Shown: positions 7,895-15,007 of the stretch, one piece after another
Layout of the letters: each line of letters starts with the position of its first letter
How positions within the stretch are numbered: position 1 is the stretch's first letter
DNA from: Candidatus Omnitrophota bacterium
Lineage (GTDB): Bacteria; Omnitrophota; Gorgyraeia; Gygaellales; Profunditerraquicolaceae
Direction: 5' to 3'
Assembly: GCA_028713155.1 (NCBI GenBank)
Contig: JAQTPA010000013.1
Span: 1 to 36,333, forward strand
Length of the DNA: 36,333 nucleotides
Notes under the pieces: model-generated
Seen by the model: the letters and a program-made list of their open reading frames with translations, nothing else
What the model was told of the DNA's origin: nothing
Database searches by the model: none
Position numbers and translations under genes: made by a program

Positions 7895-7922
7895 ATTATA
7901 ATCTTTTTAATGAAATAGTCAA
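7895..7922 (-). promoter_or_regulatory. strong sigma70-type promoter of the micro-ORF/radical SAM unit
   Basis: On the minus strand TTGACT (7917-7922) is followed after 16 bases by a perfect TATAAT (7895-7900). Transcription would begin near 7888, just before the AAGGAG of the micro-ORF. This is one of the best-matching promoters in the window and is the main reason to treat the micro-ORF as expressed. Confidence 0.75.
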
Positions 7923-7983
7923 GCTTTACTTTAAGCATATAGCTTAGGCACAGGTATCCTGCGGATTTTTAGATAAATGAAAT

Positions 7984-9360
7984 TCATTGAACGTATCCTA
8001 ACGCACGCAGCCTTTCTTTAGCCTCTTTGCGCATAAAAGATTTAACCGGTTTATTATATACCTTTGAGTCAGATAGATATTCGCTTAACTTAAACTTTAA
8101 AAATTTAAACATACCACTTTTTAGAGCAACAATATTCCTCTCTTCCCGAGGGTCATTTTTTAGATCATAAAGCTCGTACCGCATGCTATCTTGGTCGTAA
8201 ATAAGCTTCCATTTTTTCATCCTCACCGAAGTTAAATTAAACTGTTCACTATATGCAAATAATGGAAAATTACCTACCCGCTGCGTAATCAACGGTAAAA
8301 GGCTCTGGCCCTGCATATGATCAAATTTTATCTTTAGAATATCCAAGATTGTCGGCATAAGGTCAATTAAGCGGACTTGCTGGTTAATTACCATGGGAGA
8401 GGGGATTTTTTTATTCCAGCTGATAATCAAAGGGATCCTGATCAGCTCGTCGTATAAAGAATTAACATGGCAAAAATACCTTGCGTGTTCACCTAAGGCT
8501 TCCCCGTGGTCGGAAGTGATGATAATGACCGTATTCTTATCCAGGCCCCCCTTTTTTAATTCTTCCAGTAAGCGACTTATTTGATAATCAACCCGCCGGA
8601 TTTCTCCGTCATACTGCGAAATATAATAATCAACATCGTTAATGCCGTTAACCGACAAATAGCCGGGTATAGTTCCAATTGAGGTCTGGTTGTAGGAATC
8701 CTGAGAAATCGGTATGGTTTTATTAATGTTATAATACTCATCCTGAAAAAATATTTTATTATAAGGCCGGCCCGGAACGTACGGCCCATGGGGACTAAGA
8801 TAATATACCCAGAGAAAAAATTTCTTATGCTTATTATCTCTCAGCCAGTTTATCGCCGAATCCGTTATTTCGATGATCCGCTTGGGAAGAGGGTTACGGT
8901 TTATTGATCTTACCACGTCAAATGTATCAAAGCCACTTTTAAACCCTTGGATTGATGTCAAGCCTATCTGGTCGGAAATAAACGCTGTGTTGTAACCTTT
9001 TTCTTTTAAAAGTACAGGGAGGGTTCTGGGCATTTCCTGGACGAATTGATAGCCCCAATCTTTAACATTATGCAAGTTGGGATAGGTGGAAGTAATTAAA
9101 GATGCGTTGGAAGGAGCTGTATGTGCTCCAGGTGCGATAAAATCAGTAAATATAACCCCCTGCTCAGCCAACTTGTCTATAGTCGGACTGGTATTGCGTT
9201 TATAACCATAGCATCCAAGATGGTCAGGCCTTAAAGCATCCAGGGTTATCAAAATAATATTCGGCTTGCGGACTGTTATTATACAGTGCCCGATAAAAGC
9301 TGTTATGCCAATAATAAGCACCCCGCCTGCAACAATTTTAAAAAATATTTTCTTGCTCAT
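7984..9360 (-). CDS. sulfatase-fold (alkaline phosphatase superfamily) membrane-anchored enzyme with Thr at the nucleophile position
   Basis: A 458-residue protein with an N-terminal signal anchor (about residues 8-29, IVAGGVLIIGITAFIGHCII). The sulfatase fold follows: PNIILITLDALRPDHLGCYG supplies the first metal Asp (D41), and VIIITSDHGEALGEH supplies the later metal Asp-His. The C-terminal half has the usual KLIYDQDSMRYELYDLKNDP substrate-end motif. Classical sulfatases have C/S-x-P-x-R; here the segment is HTAPSNASL, with Thr81 at the nucleophile position and Asn in place of Arg. Such Thr forms occur in phosphotransferases of the superfamily. A formylglycine-dependent sulfatase is therefore unlikely, and a phosphodiesterase or phosphotransferase acting on envelope glycan or lipid is possible. 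It follows the TMTC-like gene but has its own promoter. Confidence 0.85.
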   Translation of the reverse strand: MSKKIFFKIVAGGVLIIGITAFIGHCIITVRKPNIILITLDALRPDHLGCYGYKRNTSPTIDKLAEQGVIFTDFIAPGAHTAPSNASLITSTYPNLHNVKDWGYQFVQEMPRTLPVLLKEKGYNTAFISDQIGLTSIQGFKSGFDTFDVVRSINRNPLPKRIIEITDSAINWLRDNKHKKFFLWVYYLSPHGPYVPGRPYNKIFFQDEYYNINKTIPISQDSYNQTSIGTIPGYLSVNGINDVDYYISQYDGEIRRVDYQISRLLEELKKGGLDKNTVIIITSDHGEALGEHARYFCHVNSLYDELIRIPLIISWNKKIPSPMVINQQVRLIDLMPTILDILKIKFDHMQGQSLLPLITQRVGNFPLFAYSEQFNLTSVRMKKWKLIYDQDSMRYELYDLKNDPREERNIVALKSGMFKFLKFKLSEYLSDSKVYNKPVKSFMRKEAKERLRALGYVQ

Positions 9361-9398
9361 TTTTTCAGTGTTTTTAGAACGCCCGCTGATCCTGCCTG

Positions 9399-9427
9399 AA
9401 TATATAATAAGCGCTCCTTGCCGTCAA
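9399..9427 (-). promoter_or_regulatory. promoter of the sulfatase-fold gene
   Basis: On the minus strand TTGACG (9422-9427) is followed after 17 bases by TATATT (9399-9404), each matching the consensus at five of six positions. It lies in the 73-base gap after the TMTC-like gene and gives a leader of about 30 bases. No clear Shine-Dalgarno precedes the ATG at 9360. Confidence 0.55.
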
Positions 9428-9433
9428 GATATT

Positions 9434-11095
9434 TCATCGATAAGGCCTGAGGGATTCTTCTAATTGAGGGTTTTGCGGATAGCCGAGCTTGCTTGCTTTA
9501 TCAAAATACTTAACCGCCGGGCCGTATTTTTTTAAAGAAAAATAGGCTACGGCGATATTATGGTAGATATAGGATGCATCCGGCTGCAGCGCTATAGCCT
9601 TCTCATACGCACTTACCGCCTCCTCCCCTCGCCTTAATTTTAACAGCGTATTGCCCAACCCTACATATGGCTCGGGAGAATCAGGGAAAAACCCCGCGGC
9701 CTTTTGGTACATCGCTAAAGCCTCCACGGGCTTATCTACCGCATAATATAGATTGCCCAATCCGATGTAGGCCGATTTATAGCGCGGATTAGCTATAATC
9801 GCTTTCTTATAGAATTCTGCCGCTTTTTTACTATCCCCGATCCCGGCGTATTCATTGCCTAACTCGTTGTTGACTCTCGGACTGGAAGGCGCATACCTCA
9901 ACGTCCTCTCCAGTAAAAGAAGCGGGCTCCTCCAATAATTGTTCTGTTGGGTTGTCAGGTGCGCGTAATAAAAAACCAATAATATAATTAATATTTTAGC
10001 AAAAAGCCGGTAATATTTTAATCTATGCAGGCTCAATATTGCGTAAGATGCGGCAATGAAGACCCCCACCGACGGCAGATATATCCAGTGTTCGGCCATA
10101 TACGCGTTAATCGGATAAATATTAGATACGGGAAATAAGGTTATAAAGAACCAGCCTATGGCAAACGGCCAGATTTTATTTTTCCATTTCTTAAACATAC
10201 AAAATAACGCCGCGCTAAGAATTAATGCTCCGGCAGTGCTTCCGGGGTGGCTAAATTTAAAAAGCCTGAGCCCATATTCCATATGTAAATTGAAGGGTAA
10301 CAAGATTAACCTGACATATTCGCCTATAGCCAGGCAGAAACCCGGCAATCTATAATAGAAAGGTTCATTGCCGAACGGGATAATCGGTTGCGATTTTAAA
10401 ACGGCTAAACGGAGTAAAAAATAACCGGATATTTCAAGAAGGAAAAACAGGAAGATTCGCAGCTTGACCTTCACTCTAAAAATATAATGGTAGAATAGCA
10501 ACAATAACGGCAAAACCAGGCTGTTTTCTTTAGCTAAAAGTGCCAGGGGATAAAACAATAACGCAAAAACCAGCGGTTTATGGCTTCCGGAATTAAGGTG
10601 TTTAATATAAAAAATAAACGTCAATAAAAAGAAAAGCGCTGCGATTATATCCGCCCTGGATGAAATATAGGCAACTGTCTCGGTATGTATAGGATGGATA
10701 ATGAATAATGCGCTGGCAAGAAAAGAAAGCCAATAATCTTTAAAGAGCAGGCTGGCCAGCCAATAGACCGCCAGCGCAACTGCAAGGTGAAAAAAAATGC
10801 TGGTTAAATGATAACCCGTCGGATTTAACTGCCACAGGGAATAGTCCAGCGCATAGGTAAGCATCTGTATGGGGCGGTAGAAATTAGATGCCGTGCTTGA
10901 GCCTGTTCCGATATCGGTCACAAAAATTTTTTTAATGCCGGTTAAGGATTTAATCTGGGCGTTATCTCTTACCAAGCCGTAATCATCCCAAAGAAACTTT
11001 CCCGGTAATATGTTGGCATACAAGAGCAGGCTCAAGGCTACCAACAAAATAATTTGGATAATGATTATTCTACGGGAAGGATACCCTATTTGCAT
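9434..11095 (-). CDS. TMTC-like multi-pass membrane protein with C-terminal TPR repeats
   Basis: A 553-residue protein. The first 390 residues have about ten to twelve hydrophobic segments, starting with IIIIQIILLVALSLLLYANI. LPGKFLWDDYGLVRDN carries the acidic Asp pair in the first loop typical of GT-C glycosyltransferases. HPIHTETVAYISSRADI is the signature of the TMTC/O-mannosyltransferase-like group. Residues about 415-545 are four TPR units (LGNEYAGIGDSKKAAEFYKK, LGNLYYAVDKPVEALAMYQK and others). By family, it may transfer a sugar from a polyprenyl-phosphate donor to secreted proteins, with the TPRs on the outer face. This activity is not demonstrated for most bacterial members. It sits between a PKD lipoprotein and the sulfatase-fold enzyme, consistent with surface modification. 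Confidence 0.85.
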   Translation of the reverse strand: MQIGYPSRRIIIIQIILLVALSLLLYANILPGKFLWDDYGLVRDNAQIKSLTGIKKIFVTDIGTGSSTASNFYRPIQMLTYALDYSLWQLNPTGYHLTSIFFHLAVALAVYWLASLLFKDYWLSFLASALFIIHPIHTETVAYISSRADIIAALFFLLTFIFYIKHLNSGSHKPLVFALLFYPLALLAKENSLVLPLLLLFYHYIFRVKVKLRIFLFFLLEISGYFLLRLAVLKSQPIIPFGNEPFYYRLPGFCLAIGEYVRLILLPFNLHMEYGLRLFKFSHPGSTAGALILSAALFCMFKKWKNKIWPFAIGWFFITLFPVSNIYPINAYMAEHWIYLPSVGVFIAASYAILSLHRLKYYRLFAKILIILLVFYYAHLTTQQNNYWRSPLLLLERTLRYAPSSPRVNNELGNEYAGIGDSKKAAEFYKKAIIANPRYKSAYIGLGNLYYAVDKPVEALAMYQKAAGFFPDSPEPYVGLGNTLLKLRRGEEAVSAYEKAIALQPDASYIYHNIAVAYFSLKKYGPAVKYFDKASKLGYPQNPQLEESLRPYR

Positions 11096-11172
11096 AAATG
11101 TTTTATTGTACCGCTAAGCTGCTTAAAATCAGTGTCTTTCTTAAGATGGCGGGCTATCTGTTCCGTGGGATT

Positions 11173-12168
11173 CTATTGTGCAATGACTTCGATTACCATG
11201 CTGGTACTGGCAGCCATGCCTTTATCGTCTGTTACCGTCAAGGTAGCGGTAAATTGGCGCGAGCCGTAAGTAGCGCTCCAGTAAGTATTAATGGGGTTCC
11301 TCTGTGCCGAGGTATCTCCGTCACCGAAATCCCAGGCATACGCGGCTATCCTGCCGTTAGGCGAAGAAGATCTGGAGCCGTAAAACTGCACCTTTAAAGG
11401 AGACGCTCCTTTTACAGGCCTGGCAATAATTACTGCTTTGGGAGCTTTATAAGTAATCTGCGGTTTAACCGCTTTCTTTTGAACCGGCTTTTCTTTTACT
11501 CTAGCTGCGGGTAATGGCTCTGTTTTTTCTCCATCCTTAGCTGCAACAGGCGGCTCTACTTTTTCTTCGGCTTTAACCGGCGGTGGCACTGCCTTTTCTT
11601 CAATTTTAGCCGCAGCAACCGCAGGCGCTTTATCCTCAGCTACCTGGGCCGGAGGTATTACCTTAGCCGGCCCTGGAACAGAATCCTCTTTTTGCAGGTC
11701 TTCCTGTATATAAGCGCTTAACTGGTCCTTTATGGCCTTAACCCGTTCTTTTTCAGCCTTATATTCGGCATCTTCCTGCTTATCTATCTTTTCTTTATAT
11801 TGAGGGTCATGGTTATATTTGTAGTCCCGTATGGCGACAGCCGGCATCCGCAATACTCCGATAGCCGCCTGAAGCATAAAAATCGGCGGGTCAATGAAGT
11901 TCTGTTTAAAACGGTTCTCAATATAACCCATTTTTTTATAATAAGCTTCAACTTGTTTCTTGCGCCTCTGAAAGCGCTCCCGGGCAACCTGTTCATCCGG
12001 GACAGAATTATCTTTACCCAGGGTGTATTCCGGCAAGACCCTTCCATACCTTGCCACCACATATCCTTTGTTATATGGGGATTCGCCCTTTTGCACGCTG
12101 TAAGTGGCGCAGCCAGAGAGGAATAAAGCGGAGAGTACGATAAAAACTTGTATTTTGGACCCGGTCAT
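11173..12168 (-). CDS. lipoprotein with charged Pro/Ala/Lys/Glu linker and C-terminal PKD domain
   Basis: A 331-residue protein. The signal peptide ends in a lipobox (ALFLSGC, Cys19), so it should be lipid-anchored. Residues about 25-135 form a charged helical region (RERFQRRKKQVEAYYKKMGY, then IDPPIFMLQAAIGVLRMP). Residues about 165-240 are a low-complexity linker of VAEDKAPAVAAAKIEEKAVP type, like a TonB spacer. The C-terminal PKD domain (about 247-331) has the hallmark YAWDFGDGDTS and ends VTDDKGMAASTSMVIEVIAQ. PKD domains are beta-sandwich binding or spacer modules on the cell surface. The linker could cross the periplasm or the peptidoglycan. It has a strong promoter of its own and precedes the TMTC-like gene by 77 bases. 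The precise function is unknown. Confidence 0.85.
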   Translation of the reverse strand: MTGSKIQVFIVLSALFLSGCATYSVQKGESPYNKGYVVARYGRVLPEYTLGKDNSVPDEQVARERFQRRKKQVEAYYKKMGYIENRFKQNFIDPPIFMLQAAIGVLRMPAVAIRDYKYNHDPQYKEKIDKQEDAEYKAEKERVKAIKDQLSAYIQEDLQKEDSVPGPAKVIPPAQVAEDKAPAVAAAKIEEKAVPPPVKAEEKVEPPVAAKDGEKTEPLPAARVKEKPVQKKAVKPQITYKAPKAVIIARPVKGASPLKVQFYGSRSSSPNGRIAAYAWDFGDGDTSAQRNPINTYWSATYGSRQFTATLTVTDDKGMAASTSMVIEVIAQ

Positions 12169-12211
12169 TTAATTTTTACTTTTGATTTTTAAGGATTGAT
12201 TTAACTTTATT

Positions 12212-12240
12212 ATAATACTACTTTGACCGGGGCATGTCAA
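12212..12240 (-). promoter_or_regulatory. promoter of the PKD lipoprotein gene
   Basis: On the minus strand a perfect TTGACA (12235-12240) is followed after 17 bases by TATTAT (12212-12217), five of six positions. It lies in the gap after the PilZ gene. The leader to the ATG at 12168 is about 37 bases and AT-rich. Confidence 0.7.
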
Positions 12241-12246
12241 TTAACA

Positions 12247-12591
12247 TTATAACCTGGAATAGATTGTCCTGAGGACTAGAGGAATGGGTTTTATTTGCAG
12301 TCCTTTTAATTTCAGGCCGCACCTGTATTTTGACACATCTACCTGCCTTGACCAGACTACTTCTCCCTCTAGCTGAATCTCTTCGCCATTGTCCGGAACC
12401 TTAAGGCATATATTTAAAGGCGAATTCACCGGCAATTCCTCGGCAGTAATCAAGCCGACACCCTGCGCGCTGATATCGTGCGTACAGGTTGTTCCGCTGA
12501 GGCCATTGATAGCCAGCTTGGCATATTTTAACGGCATAGTGACGAGAAAACGGACAAGCTTCCTTTTTTCTATAGTATAGTTATCAGGCAT
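12247..12591 (-). CDS. single-domain PilZ protein (cyclic di-GMP binding)
   Basis: A 114-residue protein that is essentially one PilZ domain. The c-di-GMP motif RxxxR is in KRKLVRFLV (near residue 10) and DxSxxG is in HDISAQGVGL (about residues 39-45). The beta-barrel continues with LNICLKVPDNGEEIQLEGEV, VVWSRQ and YRCGLKL. Both binding motifs are intact, so it should bind c-di-GMP and act as a small adaptor in the cytoplasm. The partner is unknown. A Shine-Dalgarno (AAGGA) lies about 8 bases before the ATG. The upstream gap contains a 30-bp inverted repeat that may control it. The neighbouring downstream genes are surface proteins, so control of the cell surface is plausible. Confidence 0.9.
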   Translation of the reverse strand: MPDNYTIEKRKLVRFLVTMPLKYAKLAINGLSGTTCTHDISAQGVGLITAEELPVNSPLNICLKVPDNGEEIQLEGEVVWSRQVDVSKYRCGLKLKGLQIKPIPLVLRTIYSRL

Positions 12592-12604
12592 GGGCTGATC
12601 CTTT

Positions 12605-12634
12605 CTAGTTATAGTACGTATTGTCTATAACTAG
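12605..12634. promoter_or_regulatory. 30-bp inverted repeat upstream of the PilZ gene
   Basis: CTAGTTATAG and CTATAACTAG are perfect 10-base inverted arms separated by 10 bases, 13 bases before the PilZ ATG. The arm centres are 20 bases apart, about two helical turns, which suits a dimeric regulator on one DNA face. The arms could also form an RNA hairpin before the Shine-Dalgarno. No U-run follows, so it is not a terminator. Confidence 0.5.
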
Positions 12635-12681
12635 TATGCCTTACGCCTGTGGATGGTTTCAAGGGGATATTCGCTGTTTTT

Positions 12682-12693
12682 GAAAACGTTTTC
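12682..12693. promoter_or_regulatory. 12-bp palindrome resembling a LacI-family/cre operator
   Basis: GAAAACGTTTTC is a perfect palindrome centred on CG, and with its flanks (TTGAAAACGTTTTCT) it fits the general cre pattern. It lies directly after the DUF4870 stop, in the region upstream of the PilZ gene. No LacI-family gene is in the window, and a 12-base palindrome in AT-rich DNA can occur by chance. Confidence 0.3.
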
Positions 12694-12694
12694 T

Positions 12695-13033
12695 TTAGGA
12701 GTTTTGTTCGGCAATCCTGCCGGCAAACGGTAATTTGAAATACTCTCCCCGGTAGGCTTTAAACATAAGGATAACCCAGAGGATGATACCTGCTATTCCC
12801 AACAGGCTGGCCAGGGTACATCCTATAATAGGCAGGAATTTGAGCACAATATCCAGGACAAATAAGGAAGCGAAGGTTACCATTGACTGCAGGGCATGAA
12901 AACGCACAAACTTGTTCTTTTTTTCCAGGGAATAAAAGATAATCCCGGTGATAAAGCCCAAAAGGTAACTTAAGAGTGCGGTTAAATTTGCGTCAATACC
13001 GGTAGACGACTTACCTTGATTCTTTATCTCCAT
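12695..13033 (-). CDS. DUF4870/Tic20-like small membrane protein
   Basis: A 112-residue protein with three to four hydrophobic segments: NLTALLSYLLGFITGIIFYS, FASLFVLDIVLKFLPIIGC and LLGIAGIILWVILMFKAYRG. The loop EKKNKFVRFHALQSM is the signature of the DUF4870 family (Tic20-like; F.RfHa.QS). The molecular function is not known; it is an inner-membrane protein. It follows folE by 18 bases and is probably the last gene of the purH-folC-mnmE-folE transcript, though no shared function is evident. The length is normal for the family. Confidence 0.88.
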   Translation of the reverse strand: MEIKNQGKSSTGIDANLTALLSYLLGFITGIIFYSLEKKNKFVRFHALQSMVTFASLFVLDIVLKFLPIIGCTLASLLGIAGIILWVILMFKAYRGEYFKLPFAGRIAEQNS

Positions 13034-13051
13034 AACCGCCCTCTCTCACTT

Positions 13052-13609
13052 TTATGATCTAATCAAAGCCAGGGCTTCTGAACGGGTTTTTTCATTTTCC
13101 TTAAAAATCCCGCGTACTGCTGAAGTAATGGTAAGTGTCCCGGGCTTTTTTACCCCGCGCATAGACATACAGAGATGTTCCGCTTCAAGCACAACCATCA
13201 CCCCTAACGGCCTTAGCTTAGACATGATAATCTCGGCTATCTGCGTAGTCAAGCGCTCCTGTACCTGCGGCCGGCGCGCTAAAATATCTACTACCCGGGC
13301 TAATTTGCTTAAGCCGGTTACGCGGCCGTTTTTGGGTATATAGGCTATACTGGCCTTACCCATAAAAGGAAGGAGATGGTGTTCGCAGACAGAATAGAGC
13401 GGAATTCCTTTGAGCAAAATAATTTCATGGTGCTTCTGATCCAGGATAACCTCTAACTCCTCTTCGGGATCCTGTTTAATCCCGGCAAAGATCTCCTCAT
13501 ACATCTCCGCCACGCGCTTAGGCGTTTCCAGCAAATCTTTCCTTTTAGGGTCCTCGCCTATCGCTTCCAATATATCCGTTACTGCCCGCTCAATTTTTTT
13601 CTTATTCAT
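13052..13609 (-). CDS. folE: GTP cyclohydrolase I
   Basis: A 185-residue protein of standard length. Family motifs include [36 protein letters not shown] with the zinc Cys and the catalytic His, [23 protein letters not shown] and [13 protein letters not shown] with the second zinc Cys. The enzyme turns GTP into 7,8-dihydroneopterin triphosphate, the first step to tetrahydrofolate (and, through other enzymes, to queuosine). It acts as a cytoplasmic toroid of ten subunits. It begins 3 bases after the mnmE stop, in a block with folC and purH that also concerns folate and one-carbon chemistry. All zinc and active-site residues I can check are intact. Confidence 0.97.
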   Translation of the reverse strand: MNKKKIERAVTDILEAIGEDPKRKDLLETPKRVAEMYEEIFAGIKQDPEEELEVILDQKHHEIILLKGIPLYSVCEHHLLPFMGKASIAYIPKNGRVTGLSKLARVVDILARRPQVQERLTTQIAEIIMSKLRPLGVMVVLEAEHLCMSMRGVKKPGTLTITSAVRGIFKENEKTRSEALALIRS

Positions 13610-13612
13610 TTT

Positions 13613-15007
13613 TTATTTACCTATGCAAAACTCCGCGAATAACTTATCCAAAAGGTCATCGGAAAATTTTTTACCCAATATCTCGTCCAGGTATCCTAAC
13701 GCCTCTTTTATATCCTGGGCAATGAACTCCGAAGGCAACCTATTATCTAACGATTTTAGGGCTTGCGCAATAACAATCTTTGCTTTTTGGAGCATTTTTA
13801 CATACCTTAGATTAGCTACCAGAACCGGTTCAGCTCCGGCAATATGCCCGCCGTAAACTAAATCCACAATTTCCTTTTCCAGAAGGTTTATATTTTTTAA
13901 TCTTTTGGCCGATATATCAATGACACGCTTAAATATTTTTGATATCTTCGGGCGCTCTAATCTCTGTTTAAGATCCATCTTATTGATAACCGCAATGACT
14001 TTTTTATTTTTTAACTTCCCGGCGAGGAACCTATCTTCCCTGGACAGTTTCTTACTGCCGTCAAATAAAACAATCACCAGGTCCGAAGCGGCAATATGCT
14101 TTTTTGAACGCTGGACTGCTTTTTTTTCCACTAAATCCCGCGGCTCTAATATTCCGGCGGTATCGACGATCCTGACCGGTATCCCTTGAATATCGATTAT
14201 TTCCTCAATTGTATCGCGGGTGGTCCCGGGGACAGGAGTTACAATAGAGCGCTCTTCTTTAAGCAGGGCATTTAAAAGCGAAGACTTACCGACATTGGGC
14301 CTACCGCAGATAACCGCGTGTATCCCTTCGCGTAAGACCCGCGCAAGCTTAGAGTTAGCGATCAACTCCTCCAGATCTTTACCTGCCGCTGCAATTTTTT
14401 CGCCGACGTTTTCTAAATCTGCGGTAGTTGCTTCTTCCTCCGGAAAATCCAGGCCTGCTTCTAAGACGCTCAATGCATCCAATAAAAAAGCCCTATCTTT
14501 ATTGATCTGATTTGATAACGCGCCTTTTAACTGGTCAACTCCGATTTTTAAGGCGGAATCTGTTTTCGCACGGATTATCTCTATTACTGCCTCGGCCTGC
14601 GTAAGGTCAATTCTGCCGTTTAAGAAGGCCCGCCGGGTAAATTCACCCGGTTCAGCGAGGCGCGCCCCTCTCTCTAAAACCAACTCAAGCACATCGCGTA
14701 GGGCTACTATCCCTCCGTGACAATTTATCTCTACGACATCTTCCCTGGTGTAAGAGCGGGGCTGGCGCATGACCGTCAGGATAACCTCATCAATTACCCT
14801 TACGTTATCCGCAATAGTGCCGTAATGCGTAGTATAAGTTTTCAGCGTAGAGGGTTTTTTAGCGGAGGGTGAAACAAAAATTTTATCGGCAATCCTTAGC
14901 GCCTCTTTACCGCTTACGCGCACAATCCCGATCCCCCCTTCACCGACAGGAGTAGAAATCGCTGCGATTGTATCGGTTAAATCATTTCTTATCATTTCTA
15001 GATTCAC
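13613..15007 (-). CDS. mnmE: tRNA uridine-5-carboxymethylaminomethyl modification GTPase MnmE
   Basis: A 464-residue protein of normal length. The N-terminal folate-binding domain shows DTIAAISTPVGEGGIGIVRVSG and FTRRAFLNGRIDLTQAEAV. The G domain inserted in the helical domain has GRPNVGKSSLLNALL (G1), DTAGI (G3) and NKMD (G4). The C-terminus ends FCIGK, the family's catalytic CxGK motif. With MnmG it adds aminomethyl or carboxymethylaminomethyl groups at wobble U34, using methylene-tetrahydrofolate. Its use of folate fits the folC and folE neighbours. The ORF start overlaps the folC end by 26 bases; Met5 (14995) would shorten the overlap to 14 and is an equally good start. Confidence 0.97.
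   Translation of the reverse strand: MNLEMIRNDLTDTIAAISTPVGEGGIGIVRVSGKEALRIADKIFVSPSAKKPSTLKTYTTHYGTIADNVRVIDEVILTVMRQPRSYTREDVVEINCHGGIVALRDVLELVLERGARLAEPGEFTRRAFLNGRIDLTQAEAVIEIIRAKTDSALKIGVDQLKGALSNQINKDRAFLLDALSVLEAGLDFPEEEATTADLENVGEKIAAAGKDLEELIANSKLARVLREGIHAVICGRPNVGKSSLLNALLKEERSIVTPVPGTTRDTIEEIIDIQGIPVRIVDTAGILEPRDLVEKKAVQRSKKHIAASDLVIVLFDGSKKLSREDRFLAGKLKNKKVIAVINKMDLKQRLERPKISKIFKRVIDISAKRLKNINLLEKEIVDLVYGGHIAGAEPVLVANLRYVKMLQKAKIVIAQALKSLDNRLPSEFIAQDIKEALGYLDEILGKKFSDDLLDKLFAEFCIGK

Noticed and set aside
6256-9360. Anaerobic sulfatase-maturing enzyme plus its sulfatase
   Set aside because: The neighbouring sulfatase-fold protein has Thr where Cys or Ser is required for formylglycine, so the pair does not fit this textbook arrangement.
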